Assembly (NCBI RefSeq): GCF_008693385.1
Contig: NZ_CP044065.1
Span: 186,001-250,000 of the forward strand
DNA length: 64,000 nt
From: Cupriavidus pauculus
GTDB taxonomy: Bacteria > Pseudomonadota > Gammaproteobacteria > Burkholderiales > Burkholderiaceae
Reading direction: 5' to 3'
A program made the translations under genes and the position numbers. Position 1 is the stretch's first letter. Each line of letters starts with the position of its first letter. This document shows positions 48,623-57,723 of this stretch, piece after piece. Below the pieces are notes generated by a model that did no database searches, was not told the origin of the DNA, and was given only the letters and a program-made list of their open reading frames with translations.

Positions 48623-50302
48623 ATGTATCAGTACGACCAGTATGACCAACGCATCGTCAACGAACGCGTTGCCCAGTTTCGTGACCAGGTACAGCGCCGT
48701 CTCTCCGGCGAACTGACCGAGGAAGAATTCCTGCCGCTGCGGCTGCAGAACGGCCTGTACATGCAGCGCCATGCGTACATGCTGCGCGTGGCGATTCCGT
48801 ATGGCCTGCTGTCGTCGAAGCAGCTGCGCATGCTCGCGCATATCGCGCGCACGTACGACCGCGGCTACGGCCATTTCTCGACGCGCCAGAACATCCAGTA
48901 CAACTGGATGGACCTCGAGCGCGTGCCCGACGTGCTGGCCGACCTCGCCAGCGTCGAGATGCACGGCATCCAGACCTCGGGCAACTGCGTCCGCAACATC
49001 ACGACCGACCACTTCGCCGGCGTGGCGCCGGACGAGTACGTCGATCCGCGCGTGCTGGCCGAACTGCTGCGCCAGTGGAGCACGTTCCAGCCCGAATTCG
49101 CGTTCCTGCCGCGCAAGTTCAAGATCGCGATCAACGCCTCGGCGACCGATCGCGCCGTGATCCAGATGCACGATATCGGCATCGAGGCCTACCGCAACTC
49201 GGAAGGCGAGACGCGCCTGCGTATCTGGGCCGGTGGCGGCCTGGGCCGCACGCCGATCCTCGGCACCGTGATCAAGGAAGACCTGCCGTGGCAGCACCTG
49301 CTGTCGTACGTCGAGTCGGCCATTCGCGTGTACAACCGCTATGGCCGCCGCGACAACAAGTACAAGGCGCGTATCAAGATCCTCGTGAAGGCCATCGGCG
49401 CGGAGAAGTTCGCCAAGGAAGTCGAGGAAGAATGGCAGTTCAGCAAGGACGGTCCCGGCACGATCACGCAGGAAGAATTCGACCGCGTGGCGCAGTACTT
49501 CGCGCCCCCGGCCTACGAGAAGCTGCCCGATACCGATGCGTCCTACGAAAAGCATTTGCTCGAGGACAAGGCGTTCGCGCGCTGGGTCAGCCGTAACGTG
49601 CATGGCCACAAGGTGACGGGCTATGCGGCCGTCACGCTGTCGACGAAGCCCGGTCCCGCATCGCCCCCGGGCGACGCCACCGACGTGCAGATGGATGCGG
49701 TGGCCGATCTGGCCGACCGCTTCGGCTACGGCGAACTGCGCGTGGCGCACGAGCAGAACCTGATCCTGCCGGACGTGAAGAAGCGCGACCTGTTCGACCT
49801 GTGGCAGCTCGCGAAGAAGGCCGGCCTGGCCACCGCGAACATCGGCCTGCTGACCGACATCATCGCGTGCCCGGGCGGCGACTTCTGCTCGCTGGCCAAC
49901 GCCAAGTCGCTGCCGATCGCGGCCGCGATCCAGGAGCGCTTCGAGGACCTCGACTACGTCTACGACCTCGGCGAACTCTCGCTGAACATCTCCGGCTGCA
50001 TCAACGCCTGCGGCCATCACCACGTCGGCAATATCGGCGTGCTCGGCGTGGACAAGGACGGTTCCGAGTGGTACCAGGTGACGCTCGGCGGCGCGCAAGG
50101 CAACAACGCGGCGCTCGGCAAGGTCATCGGCCCGTCGTTCAGCGCCGAGGAAATGCCCGATGTGGTCAGCCGCATCATCGACACGTTCGTCGCCAACCGC
50201 GTCGAGGACGAGCCGTTCATCCAGACGCTGTCGCGCATCGGTATCACGCCGTTCAAGGAACGCGTGTACGCCGACAAGCAGCGCGAGCGCGCCGAAGCCT
50301 GA
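48623..50302 (+). CDS. cysI: Sulfite reductase hemoprotein (nitrite/sulfite reductase family)
   Basis: Six-electron reduction of sulfite to sulfide with siroheme and a [4Fe-4S] cluster. It has 559 residues. Cluster ligands are Cys416 and Cys422 (ACPGGDFCSLA) and Cys459 and Cys463 (SGCINACGHHH). TSGNCVRN around residue 122 lies in the substrate pocket region. Sequence context (sulfate operon) argues for sulfite over nitrite. No flavoprotein subunit CysJ is encoded here, so electrons may come from ferredoxin or another reductase. Confidence 0.93.
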   Translation: MYQYDQYDQRIVNERVAQFRDQVQRRLSGELTEEEFLPLRLQNGLYMQRHAYMLRVAIPYGLLSSKQLRMLAHIARTYDRGYGHFSTRQNIQYNWMDLERVPDVLADLASVEMHGIQTSGNCVRNITTDHFAGVAPDEYVDPRVLAELLRQWSTFQPEFAFLPRKFKIAINASATDRAVIQMHDIGIEAYRNSEGETRLRIWAGGGLGRTPILGTVIKEDLPWQHLLSYVESAIRVYNRYGRRDNKYKARIKILVKAIGAEKFAKEVEEEWQFSKDGPGTITQEEFDRVAQYFAPPAYEKLPDTDASYEKHLLEDKAFARWVSRNVHGHKVTGYAAVTLSTKPGPASPPGDATDVQMDAVADLADRFGYGELRVAHEQNLILPDVKKRDLFDLWQLAKKAGLATANIGLLTDIIACPGGDFCSLANAKSLPIAAAIQERFEDLDYVYDLGELSLNISGCINACGHHHVGNIGVLGVDKDGSEWYQVTLGGAQGNNAALGKVIGPSFSAEEMPDVVSRIIDTFVANRVEDEPFIQTLSRIGITPFKERVYADKQRERAEA

Positions 50303-50320
50303 AGACCGGAGAAAACGAAC

Positions 50321-50914
50321 ATGGCAAAGATCATTCAACTGCAACGCAGCGCCACGGAAGTGCGTCCGGTCATCGTCGACGACAACTGGACCGTGCTGCG
50401 CGCGACCGAAGCGGAACCGCTCGACGAGGCGCGTATCGCCGCCGCCGCACAGGGTAAGGACGCCGTGCTGTTCCCGCTGTCGGTATGGAAAGCCAGCGAA
50501 GCGCTGCTGGCTGGCCGTGACCCGGCCATCACCGGCGTGTGGCTGGCCCCGGAAGACGAGCCGGCCGATGCCGAGGTCCTGTTCAAGCAGGTTTCGGTGG
50601 TGGCGGTGGACTTCCCGGTGTTCCGTGATGGCCGCGGCTTCTCGACGGCCTATCTGCTGCGCACGCGCTATCACTGGGCGGGCCAGCTGCGCGCCATCGG
50701 CGACGTGCTGCGCGACCAGCTCAACTTCATGAAGCGTTGCGGCTTCGATGCGTTCGCGGTGCGCGCGGACAAGAACATCGAGGACGCGATCAAGGGCTTC
50801 ACCGAATTCACCGTGGCCTACCAGGCGTCGGTGGATGAGCCCCTGCCGCTGTTCCGCCGCGCCCGCGCGGAGGTAACGGCGCACGGGGCTGCGCATCAAG
50901 GCGGGGCGGCATGA
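50321..50914 (+). CDS. DUF934 family protein
   Basis: 197 residues. The family is found almost only between sulfite reductase and cysH genes in beta- and gammaproteobacteria, and has been proposed to help sulfite reduction. The core motifs here are VDFPVFRDGRGFSTAYLLR and GDVLRDQLNFMKRCGFDAF. There are no cysteine pairs or nucleotide-binding motifs; only one cysteine (Cys148) is present. It overlaps cysH by four bases (ATGA). Molecular function unknown. Confidence 0.85.
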   Translation: MAKIIQLQRSATEVRPVIVDDNWTVLRATEAEPLDEARIAAAAQGKDAVLFPLSVWKASEALLAGRDPAITGVWLAPEDEPADAEVLFKQVSVVAVDFPVFRDGRGFSTAYLLRTRYHWAGQLRAIGDVLRDQLNFMKRCGFDAFAVRADKNIEDAIKGFTEFTVAYQASVDEPLPLFRRARAEVTAHGAAHQGGAA

Positions 50915-51717
50915 GCGTCGTCCTGTCAGACATTCCCGTTGTCGATGCCTCCGCGGAGGTGTCGTCCCTGCGTCCCCCAGCGCTGTGGACGATGCCCCTG
51001 TACACGGGCTCGATCGAGGCCCTCGAGGCCAAGGAACAGGCGCTGGCCGAACGGCTGGCGGGCATTGCGTCGCGCTTTTTCCGCGCGCGCTTCGCCACGA
51101 GCCTGGCCGCCGAGGACATGGTGCTGACGGACGCGATCCTGCGCGGCAACGAAGGCGTGCGCGCGGGTATCCGCGTGTTCACGCTGAACACGGGCCGCCT
51201 GCATGCCGAAACGCTGGCGGTGCTGGACAAGGTGCATGCGCACTACGGCTACGTGATCGAGCAGTTCACGCCCGATGCGGAAGCGGTCGAGAACTACGTG
51301 AAGCGCCACGGCGAGAACGCGTTCTACGAGAGCGTGGACCTGCGCAAGTCCTGCTGCGGCATTCGCAAGGTCGAGCCGCTCAACCGCGCGCTGTCCCACG
51401 CCGATGCGTGGATGACGGGCCAGCGCCGCGAGCAGGCCGTCACGCGCCTGGAGCTGCCGTTCGAAGAGATGGACGATGCGCGCGGCATTCCGAAGTTCAA
51501 CCCGCTGGCGGACTGGAGCGAGGCCGAAGTCTGGGCCTACCTGACGCGCCACAACGTGCCCGTCAACGCGCTGCATGCCAAGGGTTACCCGAGCATCGGC
51601 TGCGAGCCGTGTACGCGCGCGACCAAGGCCGGCGAGGATGTACGCGCCGGGCGCTGGTGGTGGGAGTCGAAGGACTCCAAGGAATGCGGGTTGCACGAAC
51701 AGAACATCAAGCATTAA
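50911..51717 (+). CDS. cysH: Adenylyl-sulfate (APS) reductase, iron-sulfur type
   Basis: 268 residues. Reduces activated sulfate to sulfite. Two cysteine pairs, Cys148-Cys149 (KSCCGIRK) and Cys231/Cys234 (IGCEPCTRA), mark the [4Fe-4S] APS-specific form. The catalytic cysteine is Cys259 in KECGLHEQ. No APS kinase gene is found in the operon, which fits direct APS reduction. It is followed by cysD after 16 bases. Confidence 0.94.
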   Translation: MSVVLSDIPVVDASAEVSSLRPPALWTMPLYTGSIEALEAKEQALAERLAGIASRFFRARFATSLAAEDMVLTDAILRGNEGVRAGIRVFTLNTGRLHAETLAVLDKVHAHYGYVIEQFTPDAEAVENYVKRHGENAFYESVDLRKSCCGIRKVEPLNRALSHADAWMTGQRREQAVTRLELPFEEMDDARGIPKFNPLADWSEAEVWAYLTRHNVPVNALHAKGYPSIGCEPCTRATKAGEDVRAGRWWWESKDSKECGLHEQNIKH

Positions 51718-51733
51718 AACGAGGCCACACGAC

Positions 51734-52717
51734 ATGGGCATCATGAACGAAATCGCCGAAGCAGAAGTTACCGCCAACGTTGCCAGCAACGTCGAGCACC
51801 TGCTGCAGGTACAGAACGACCACCTCGACCGGCTGGAAGCCGAGTCGATCTACATCATCCGCGAGGTGGTGGCCGAGTGCCGCAATCCCGCGCTGCTGTT
51901 CTCGGGCGGCAAGGATTCGATCGTGATGCTGCACCTGGCGCTCAAGGCGTTCCGGCTCGGCGATCGCAAGACCGAACTGCCGTTCCCGCTCGTGCATATC
52001 GACACGGGCCACAACTATCCGGAAGTGATCGCGTTCCGCGACCAGCGCGTGGCCGAGATCGGCGCGCGCCTCGTGGTGGGCCATGTCGAGGACTCGATCA
52101 AGCGCGGCACCGTGCGCCTGCGCAAGGAAACCGACTCGCGCAATGCCGCGCAGGCCGTGACGCTGCTGGAAACCATCGAGGCGCACAAGTACGACGCGCT
52201 GATGGGCGGCGCGCGCCGCGACGAAGAGAAGGCCCGCGCGAAGGAGCGCATCTTCTCGTTCCGCGACGAATTCGGCCAGTGGGATCCCAAGGCGCAGCGC
52301 CCGGAACTGTGGAGCCTCTACAACGCGCGCATGGCGCAGGGCGAGCAGATGCGCGTGTTCCCGATCTCGAACTGGACCGAGCTCGACGTGTGGCAGTACA
52401 TCGCGCGCGAGAACCTGGCGCTGCCGCCGATCTACTACGCGCACCAGCGCGAGGTCGTGCGTAAGAATGGCCTGCTCGTGCCCGTGACGCCCATCACGCC
52501 GAAGCAGGATGGCGACGAGAGCGAAGTGCTGTCGGTCCGCTTCCGTACCGTGGGCGATATCAGCTGCACGTGCCCGGTGGCGAGCACGGCGGCTTCGCCG
52601 GTGGAGATCATCGCGGAAACCGCGGTGACGGAGATCACCGAGCGTGGCGCGACCCGCATGGACGACCAGACCAGCGAAGCATCGATGGAACGCCGCAAGA
52701 AAGAAGGCTACTTCTGA
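51734..52717 (+). CDS. cysD: Sulfate adenylyltransferase subunit 2
   Basis: 327 residues. ATP pyrophosphatase fold with the PP-loop LLFSGGKDSIVML. With CysN it forms APS from sulfate and ATP. The start at 51734 is chosen by conservation; the open frame begins inside cysH. A C-terminal RRKKEGYF matches the family end. Confidence 0.96.
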   Translation: MGIMNEIAEAEVTANVASNVEHLLQVQNDHLDRLEAESIYIIREVVAECRNPALLFSGGKDSIVMLHLALKAFRLGDRKTELPFPLVHIDTGHNYPEVIAFRDQRVAEIGARLVVGHVEDSIKRGTVRLRKETDSRNAAQAVTLLETIEAHKYDALMGGARRDEEKARAKERIFSFRDEFGQWDPKAQRPELWSLYNARMAQGEQMRVFPISNWTELDVWQYIARENLALPPIYYAHQREVVRKNGLLVPVTPITPKQDGDESEVLSVRFRTVGDISCTCPVASTAASPVEIIAETAVTEITERGATRMDDQTSEASMERRKKEGYF

Positions 52718-52751
52718 TCGCGACCCCCGACGCCACGGAACAGGATTACTC

Positions 52752-54056
52752 ATGAGCACCCAATCGAATCACCAAGGCCTGCTGCGCTTTATCACCGCAG
52801 GCTCCGTCGACGACGGCAAGAGCACGCTGATCGGCCGCCTGCTGTACGACAGCAAGGCCGTGCTGTCCGACCAGCTGACCGCGCTGGCCAACGCCAAGAA
52901 CAAGCGCACCGCGGGCGAGCAGATCGACTTCTCGCTGCTGACGGACGGCCTCGAGGCCGAGCGCGAGCAGGGCATTACCATCGACGTGGCATATCGCTAC
53001 TTCTCCACCGCGCGCCGCAAGTTCATCATCGCGGACACGCCGGGTCACGAGCAGTACACGCGCAACATGGTCACGGGCGCTTCCACGGCGCACGCCGCGA
53101 TCGTGCTCGTCGATGCGACGCGCGTCACGGTCACGAACGGCCGCGCCGAGCTGCTCGCGCAGACCAAGCGCCATTCGGCGATCCTCAAGCTGCTGGAACT
53201 GCAGCACGTGATCGTCGCGGTCAACAAGATGGACCTCGTCGACTACAGCGAACAGCGCTTCAACGAGATCCGCACCGCCTACACCGAGCTGGCCGAACAG
53301 CTGGGGCTGAAGGACGTGCAGTACGTGCCCGTGTCCGCGCTGCGTGGCGACAACATCGTGCATGCGAGCGATGCCATGCCGTGGTATCAGGGCGAGCCGC
53401 TGCTGCCCCTGCTCGAAGCGCTGCCGGTGCAGGACTTCGCGCCCGCGGGCGACGCGGCGCTGCGCTTCCCGGTGCAGCTCGTCATCCGCCAGGATGGCGC
53501 GCAATCGGACGACTTCCGCGGCTACGCGGGTCGCGTGGAAGCGGGTACCGTGCGCGTGGGCCAGAAGCTCCGCGTGCTGCCCGCGAACCGCGAGGCCGTG
53601 GTCGCCGAGGTGCTGACGCCGAACGGCAGCGCGGATGCCGCGCATGCGGGCGACACCGTCACCGTGCGCCTGTCCGAGGATGTGGATGTATCGCGGGGCG
53701 ATATGTTCGTCGCCGCTGAGACCGCTGCCGTGGCGGCCAAGAAGCTGCAGGCGGACCTTTGCTGGTTCGACGACGAGTCGCTGAACCCGGCGCGCAAGTA
53801 CGTGCTCAAGCACACCACGGCCAGCGTGTTCGCGCGCGTGTCGGCTGTGGATCGCGTGCTCGACGTTCATACCCTGTCGCATGAAACCGGCCGTCACGAT
53901 ATCCGTCTCAACGACATTGGCGCGGTGCAGATCTCGCTGCAGAAGCCGATCGTGTGCGATGCGTATGGCGACAACCCGGCGACGGGCGCGTTCGTGCTGA
54001 TCGACGAAGCCACCAACCACACGGTGGCAGCGGGTATGATCCGTGCATACGCTTGA
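52752..54056 (+). CDS. cysN: Sulfate adenylyltransferase subunit 1 (GTPase)
   Basis: 434 residues. EF-Tu-like GTPase with GSVDDGKSTLIG, DTPGHEQYTRN and NKMDL, driving APS synthesis by CysD. It has no C-terminal CysC (APS kinase) domain, consistent with the APS-specific CysH. The start at 52752 has no strong ribosome binding site but matches the family N-terminus. Confidence 0.96.
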   Translation: MSTQSNHQGLLRFITAGSVDDGKSTLIGRLLYDSKAVLSDQLTALANAKNKRTAGEQIDFSLLTDGLEAEREQGITIDVAYRYFSTARRKFIIADTPGHEQYTRNMVTGASTAHAAIVLVDATRVTVTNGRAELLAQTKRHSAILKLLELQHVIVAVNKMDLVDYSEQRFNEIRTAYTELAEQLGLKDVQYVPVSALRGDNIVHASDAMPWYQGEPLLPLLEALPVQDFAPAGDAALRFPVQLVIRQDGAQSDDFRGYAGRVEAGTVRVGQKLRVLPANREAVVAEVLTPNGSADAAHAGDTVTVRLSEDVDVSRGDMFVAAETAAVAAKKLQADLCWFDDESLNPARKYVLKHTTASVFARVSAVDRVLDVHTLSHETGRHDIRLNDIGAVQISLQKPIVCDAYGDNPATGAFVLIDEATNHTVAAGMIRAYA

Positions 54057-54082
54057 CCGGTAACGCCACGCAGGCACTGAAC

Positions 54083-54877
54083 ATGAATTCCCCACAAGAC
54101 AAGGCAAAACGGCACGCGCCGGGCAAGGTGTACCTGATTGGTGCGGGCCCCGGCGCGGCGGACCTCATTACGGTGCGCGGCGCACGCCTGCTGGGCGAGG
54201 CCGAGGTCGTGCTGCACGATGCGCTGGTGTCGCCCGAGATGCTCGCCTGGTGTCCCCAGGCCGAGCTGATCGAAGTGGGGAAGCGTTGCGGCCAGCGTTC
54301 CACCGCGCAGCTGTTCATCAACCGCCAGATCGTCGATCTGGCGGGCAAGTACGCGCGCGTGGTGCGCCTCAAGGGTGGCGATCCGATGCTGTTCGGGCGC
54401 GCCGACGAGGAGCTTCAGGCGCTGGAAGCCGCGGGCATCGAGTATGAAGTGGTGCCCGGCATCACGGCGGCCCTCGCGGCCGCCAGCGCGATCGCGCGCC
54501 CGCTGACCAAGCGCGGCGTGTCGCGCAGCGTGGCGTTCGCCACACAGGCCAAGGCCGCCGACGAGGTCGACGTCGATGCCGACGTCAAGGCAGACACCAT
54601 CGTCTACTACATGGGACGCGATCAGGCGGCCCGTATCGCCGCTCAGCTGATCGCGCGCGGCAAGCCCGCTACCACCCCCGCCTGGGTCGTGGAAGCCGCC
54701 ACCACGCCGCGCCAGCGCAGCCACCAGTTCACGCTGCGCGAGATGGCCGCCGGCGAGGCCGCGGCATGGATGGATCCGGTGCAGCCGAGCCTGCTGATGA
54801 TCGGGGAAGCGCTGGGACAGCGCGAGACGGAAGCGGTACCCGCCGACGGTCGGCCGGACGCCATCCGCGCGGCCTGA
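54083..54877 (+). CDS. cobA: Uroporphyrinogen-III C-methyltransferase
   Basis: 264 residues, SUMT. Two SAM-dependent methylations produce precorrin-2 on the way to siroheme for CysI. GAGPGAADLIT and VVRLKGGDPMLFGR are the SUMT signatures. It is a stand-alone methyltransferase, not the trifunctional CysG. Its stop is immediately followed by the stop of the convergent cbiX gene. Confidence 0.94.
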   Translation: MNSPQDKAKRHAPGKVYLIGAGPGAADLITVRGARLLGEAEVVLHDALVSPEMLAWCPQAELIEVGKRCGQRSTAQLFINRQIVDLAGKYARVVRLKGGDPMLFGRADEELQALEAAGIEYEVVPGITAALAAASAIARPLTKRGVSRSVAFATQAKAADEVDVDADVKADTIVYYMGRDQAARIAAQLIARGKPATTPAWVVEAATTPRQRSHQFTLREMAAGEAAAWMDPVQPSLLMIGEALGQRETEAVPADGRPDAIRAA

Positions 54878-55270
54878 TCAGGCCCGGATCGACGCCGCGC
54901 AATACGCGGCAATGGCATCCAGTACGCTGTCCGATTCGCCCACAGCCGTTGCCGTATCGATCCGCATATCCGGATACTGCTGGCGGCACTGTTCCACGAG
55001 GGCCGGAAAGTCGCGCCGCAAGTGCCCCCCTTGCCCGAAGAACACCGGAACGATCGTGACGTGCGCACGGCCGTCCGCGGCGAGTTCGGCAAGCACCTCG
55101 GGCAATGCCGGCGTCATCAATTCCAGAAATGCGAGCCGCACGTCGCAGCCGGGCAGTAGTGCCGTGAGCTTGCCATGCAGCCGATCGAACGGCTCGCGCC
55201 AGCGCGCATCGCGCGCGCCGTGGGCGAACAGGATCAGCGCCTGCGAGGCGGGGGAGGGCGTGCCGGCCAT
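54878..55270 (-). CDS. cbiX: Sirohydrochlorin chelatase, short CbiX type
   Basis: 130 residues, the short CbiX (CbiXS) length. LILFAHGARDARW carries the first metal-binding histidine and VPVFFGQGGHLRRD the second. It probably inserts Fe2+ to complete siroheme for CysI; cobalt cannot be excluded. It is encoded opposite to the cys operon. The two stops form TGATCA (54875-54880). Confidence 0.85.
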   Translation of the reverse strand: MAGTPSPASQALILFAHGARDARWREPFDRLHGKLTALLPGCDVRLAFLELMTPALPEVLAELAADGRAHVTIVPVFFGQGGHLRRDFPALVEQCRQQYPDMRIDTATAVGESDSVLDAIAAYCAASIRA

Positions 55271-55273
55271 GCG

Positions 55274-56437
55274 CTAGTGCCGATCCACCCAGCGCAGCGC
55301 CGTGAGGCCCACCAGCAGGTAGAGCGTCCCCGGGACCAGCGCCGAGATGATGGGCGGCCACGTGTGCAGCAGGCCGACGTGGGAGAACAGCGTGTTGGAC
55401 AGGTGGAACGACAGGCCCAGCATGATGCCGCCGAACACCTTGACGCCCACCGCGCCGGCCCGCGCATGCAGGTACGCGAACGGCAGCGCCAGCGCGACCA
55501 TCACGAACAGCGTGAGCGGGTAGACCACCTTTTTCCAGAACGCGATCTCGTACCGCTGCGTGTCCTGCTTGTTGTCGCGCAGGTGGCGGATATAGCGGAA
55601 CAGGTCCACCGTGGACATCCGCTCCGGCGTCACGAGCAGCACCGACAGGATCTGCGGCGTGAGCTCCGAATGCATGACCATGTTCGGGAACCTGGCCTGC
55701 TCGGCGCGGAAGTCCGGCGCCAGCGCGTCGCGGCGAACGCCCGCTTCGTGCGGCAGCTCGATGAAGCGGGTCTCGTTGACCTGGTTCAGCTGCCAGGACT
55801 GGCCACCCTGGTAGCGGCCTTCCTGCGCCACGCGAATCACGCGCAGCCGGTAGTTGCTGTCGAACTCGTAGATCGTGATGCCGTTGATGCTCTGATCCGC
55901 CTTGAGGCCCTGCACGTTGACGAAGCGCGTGACCTCGCCGCCGGCGGCGCCGGGCGTGTTGTCCTTGTCGCGGTCCTTGACCCAGACGCCCGAGCGGAAG
56001 CCCGACGACACCGTCGCGCCGATCGCCTGAAGCTTGATCTTCTGCGCGTACTGCTCGGCCGCGGGGCCGATGAACTCGCCAAAGATGAACGTCGTGATCG
56101 CAAGCGGCACCGCGAGCTTGAACAGCGAGAACAGCGCCTGCCGCGTGTTGAGTCCCGCCACGCGGAAGATCGTGTACTCGGACTGGCTGGCCAGTTGCGA
56201 GAACACGTAGATCGCGCTGATCAGTACCGCGATCGGCAGCACCTCGTAGACGCGGGTCGGCGCCTCCAGCATCACGTGGAAGAACGCGATCAGCGACGTG
56301 TAACCGCCCTGCACGCTCTCGAGCTCGTTGAGCATGTCGAAGAACACGAACAGCGCGAGCACCGCGAAGAGGATGAACGAGAAGACGCCGTAGATCAGCC
56401 GCGCGAAATACCGCTCGTAGACGTAGAGGACCTTCAT
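55274..56437 (-). CDS. lptG: LPS export ABC transporter permease LptG
   Basis: 387 residues. Six membrane segments (three N-terminal from residue 10, three C-terminal from about 300) flank a periplasmic beta-jellyroll, the LptFG layout. With LptF and LptB it extracts lipopolysaccharide from the inner membrane. It overlaps lptF by four bases. The start at 56437 was chosen from [11 protein letters not shown]. Confidence 0.94.
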   Translation of the reverse strand: MKVLYVYERYFARLIYGVFSFILFAVLALFVFFDMLNELESVQGGYTSLIAFFHVMLEAPTRVYEVLPIAVLISAIYVFSQLASQSEYTIFRVAGLNTRQALFSLFKLAVPLAITTFIFGEFIGPAAEQYAQKIKLQAIGATVSSGFRSGVWVKDRDKDNTPGAAGGEVTRFVNVQGLKADQSINGITIYEFDSNYRLRVIRVAQEGRYQGGQSWQLNQVNETRFIELPHEAGVRRDALAPDFRAEQARFPNMVMHSELTPQILSVLLVTPERMSTVDLFRYIRHLRDNKQDTQRYEIAFWKKVVYPLTLFVMVALALPFAYLHARAGAVGVKVFGGIMLGLSFHLSNTLFSHVGLLHTWPPIISALVPGTLYLLVGLTALRWVDRH

Positions 56438-57555
56438 GCGCGGCCCCCGTTCGACTTGCGGCGGCCAAGGCCAAACACGGCGCGCCAGCCGCCGAGGCTG
56501 CGGTTCTGACGGTAACGGAACATCATCACCGCGCCGAAGAACACGATGAGGTGAACCGGTACGAGCGCGGTCCAGAAATGCAGCGAGCCCGAACGCACCC
56601 AAGCCTGGGCGAGGTTGATCACGTTGCTGTAGGTCAGGTAGATCAGTACCGCGAATACCAGCGGCGTGTACCGGCCGAGGCGCGGGTTCACGTACGCGAG
56701 CGGAATCGCGATCATCACGAAATTGAAGGCCAGGATCGGCAGCGAGATACGCCAGAGCAGCTCGCCCATGTTCTCGCGCGTCGGGTTGCGCAGCAGATCG
56801 AGGGTCGGGCGGCTCTTGGCCGGCAGGTCGGCTTCGGTTTCAGGCGGTTTGGTATCGACCTTGACCGCGTAGCGCTCGAATTCGAGGATGCGATAGTCGA
56901 GCTGGCCCGGCGTGCCCGCGTAGCGGCGGCCGTTTTCCATCACGACGAGGCGGTCGCCGTTGGGCATCGTCTCGAAGTGGCCCTGATGGGACAGCGCCAC
57001 GCCGATCTTGTTGGCTTCGGCGTTGGCGACGAACACGTTCTGCGCGTTCTTCATCTGGCCGTCGATGCCTTCGATGAACAGCACGTAGTTGCCGTTGGCG
57101 GGCTCGATGAAACGGCCCGACGCGATCATCGACAGCACGCCGCGCTGCTGGAAGCGGTCGCGAAACAGCGCGCTCTGCTCGTTGGCCCAGGGCCACGCGA
57201 ACATCCCCAGCAGCAGGGACATGACGATGAACGGCGTGGCGAACTGCAACACGGGTTTCACGAAGTCCCGCAGGGAGATGCCGGCGGAGAACCACACCAC
57301 CATCTCCGAGTCCTTGTACCAGCGCGTCAGAACGATCAGCGTCGAGATGAACAGCGAGGCGGATAGCAGGATCGACAGGTAACCGATGGTCGCCAGTCCG
57401 ATCAGCATCAGCACGTCGTTGGGGCTGGCCTTGCCGTTGGCGGCGAGCCCCAGGATGCGGATGACGAGCGACGTGAGCATGAAGGTCAGCATGACCAGGA
57501 ACACCGCACCGGCGGTGTACGCGAGCTCGCGTCGCAGAGCTTGTTGAAAGATCAT
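56434..57555 (-). CDS. lptF: LPS export ABC transporter permease LptF
   Basis: 373 residues with the same three-plus-three membrane layout as LptG around a periplasmic jellyroll domain. [20 protein letters not shown] opens the protein. It is the first gene of lptFG and is divergent from pepA over 168 bases, an arrangement conserved across proteobacteria. Confidence 0.94.
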   Translation of the reverse strand: MIFQQALRRELAYTAGAVFLVMLTFMLTSLVIRILGLAANGKASPNDVLMLIGLATIGYLSILLSASLFISTLIVLTRWYKDSEMVVWFSAGISLRDFVKPVLQFATPFIVMSLLLGMFAWPWANEQSALFRDRFQQRGVLSMIASGRFIEPANGNYVLFIEGIDGQMKNAQNVFVANAEANKIGVALSHQGHFETMPNGDRLVVMENGRRYAGTPGQLDYRILEFERYAVKVDTKPPETEADLPAKSRPTLDLLRNPTRENMGELLWRISLPILAFNFVMIAIPLAYVNPRLGRYTPLVFAVLIYLTYSNVINLAQAWVRSGSLHFWTALVPVHLIVFFGAVMMFRYRQNRSLGGWRAVFGLGRRKSNGGRA

Positions 57556-57723
57556 GCGGATTCGGTTCCGGGCTGCCGGCCGGAGCGGGCGATGTGCCGG
57601 GGCGCCGAGGAAGCTGGCAGGACCGCGGGGCTGTCAGCGTGGCGTGTCGGCGGCGGCGAGTCGCGGATGAAAATCGCGGATAATGGGGGCTTTCTTTTCG
57701 ACGAGCCCCTGGAAGGAAGCGCG

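Noticed and set aside
48200..50899. 899-codon antisense open frame over tauE and cysI
   Set aside because: Composition is arginine-, histidine- and glutamine-rich with no domain, the usual mirror of a GC-rich gene on the other strand.
54875..54880. TGATCA shared by the abutting stops of cobA and cbiX as a regulatory site
   Set aside because: It is simply two adjacent stop codons in opposite orientation; a 6-bp palindrome is expected there by construction.
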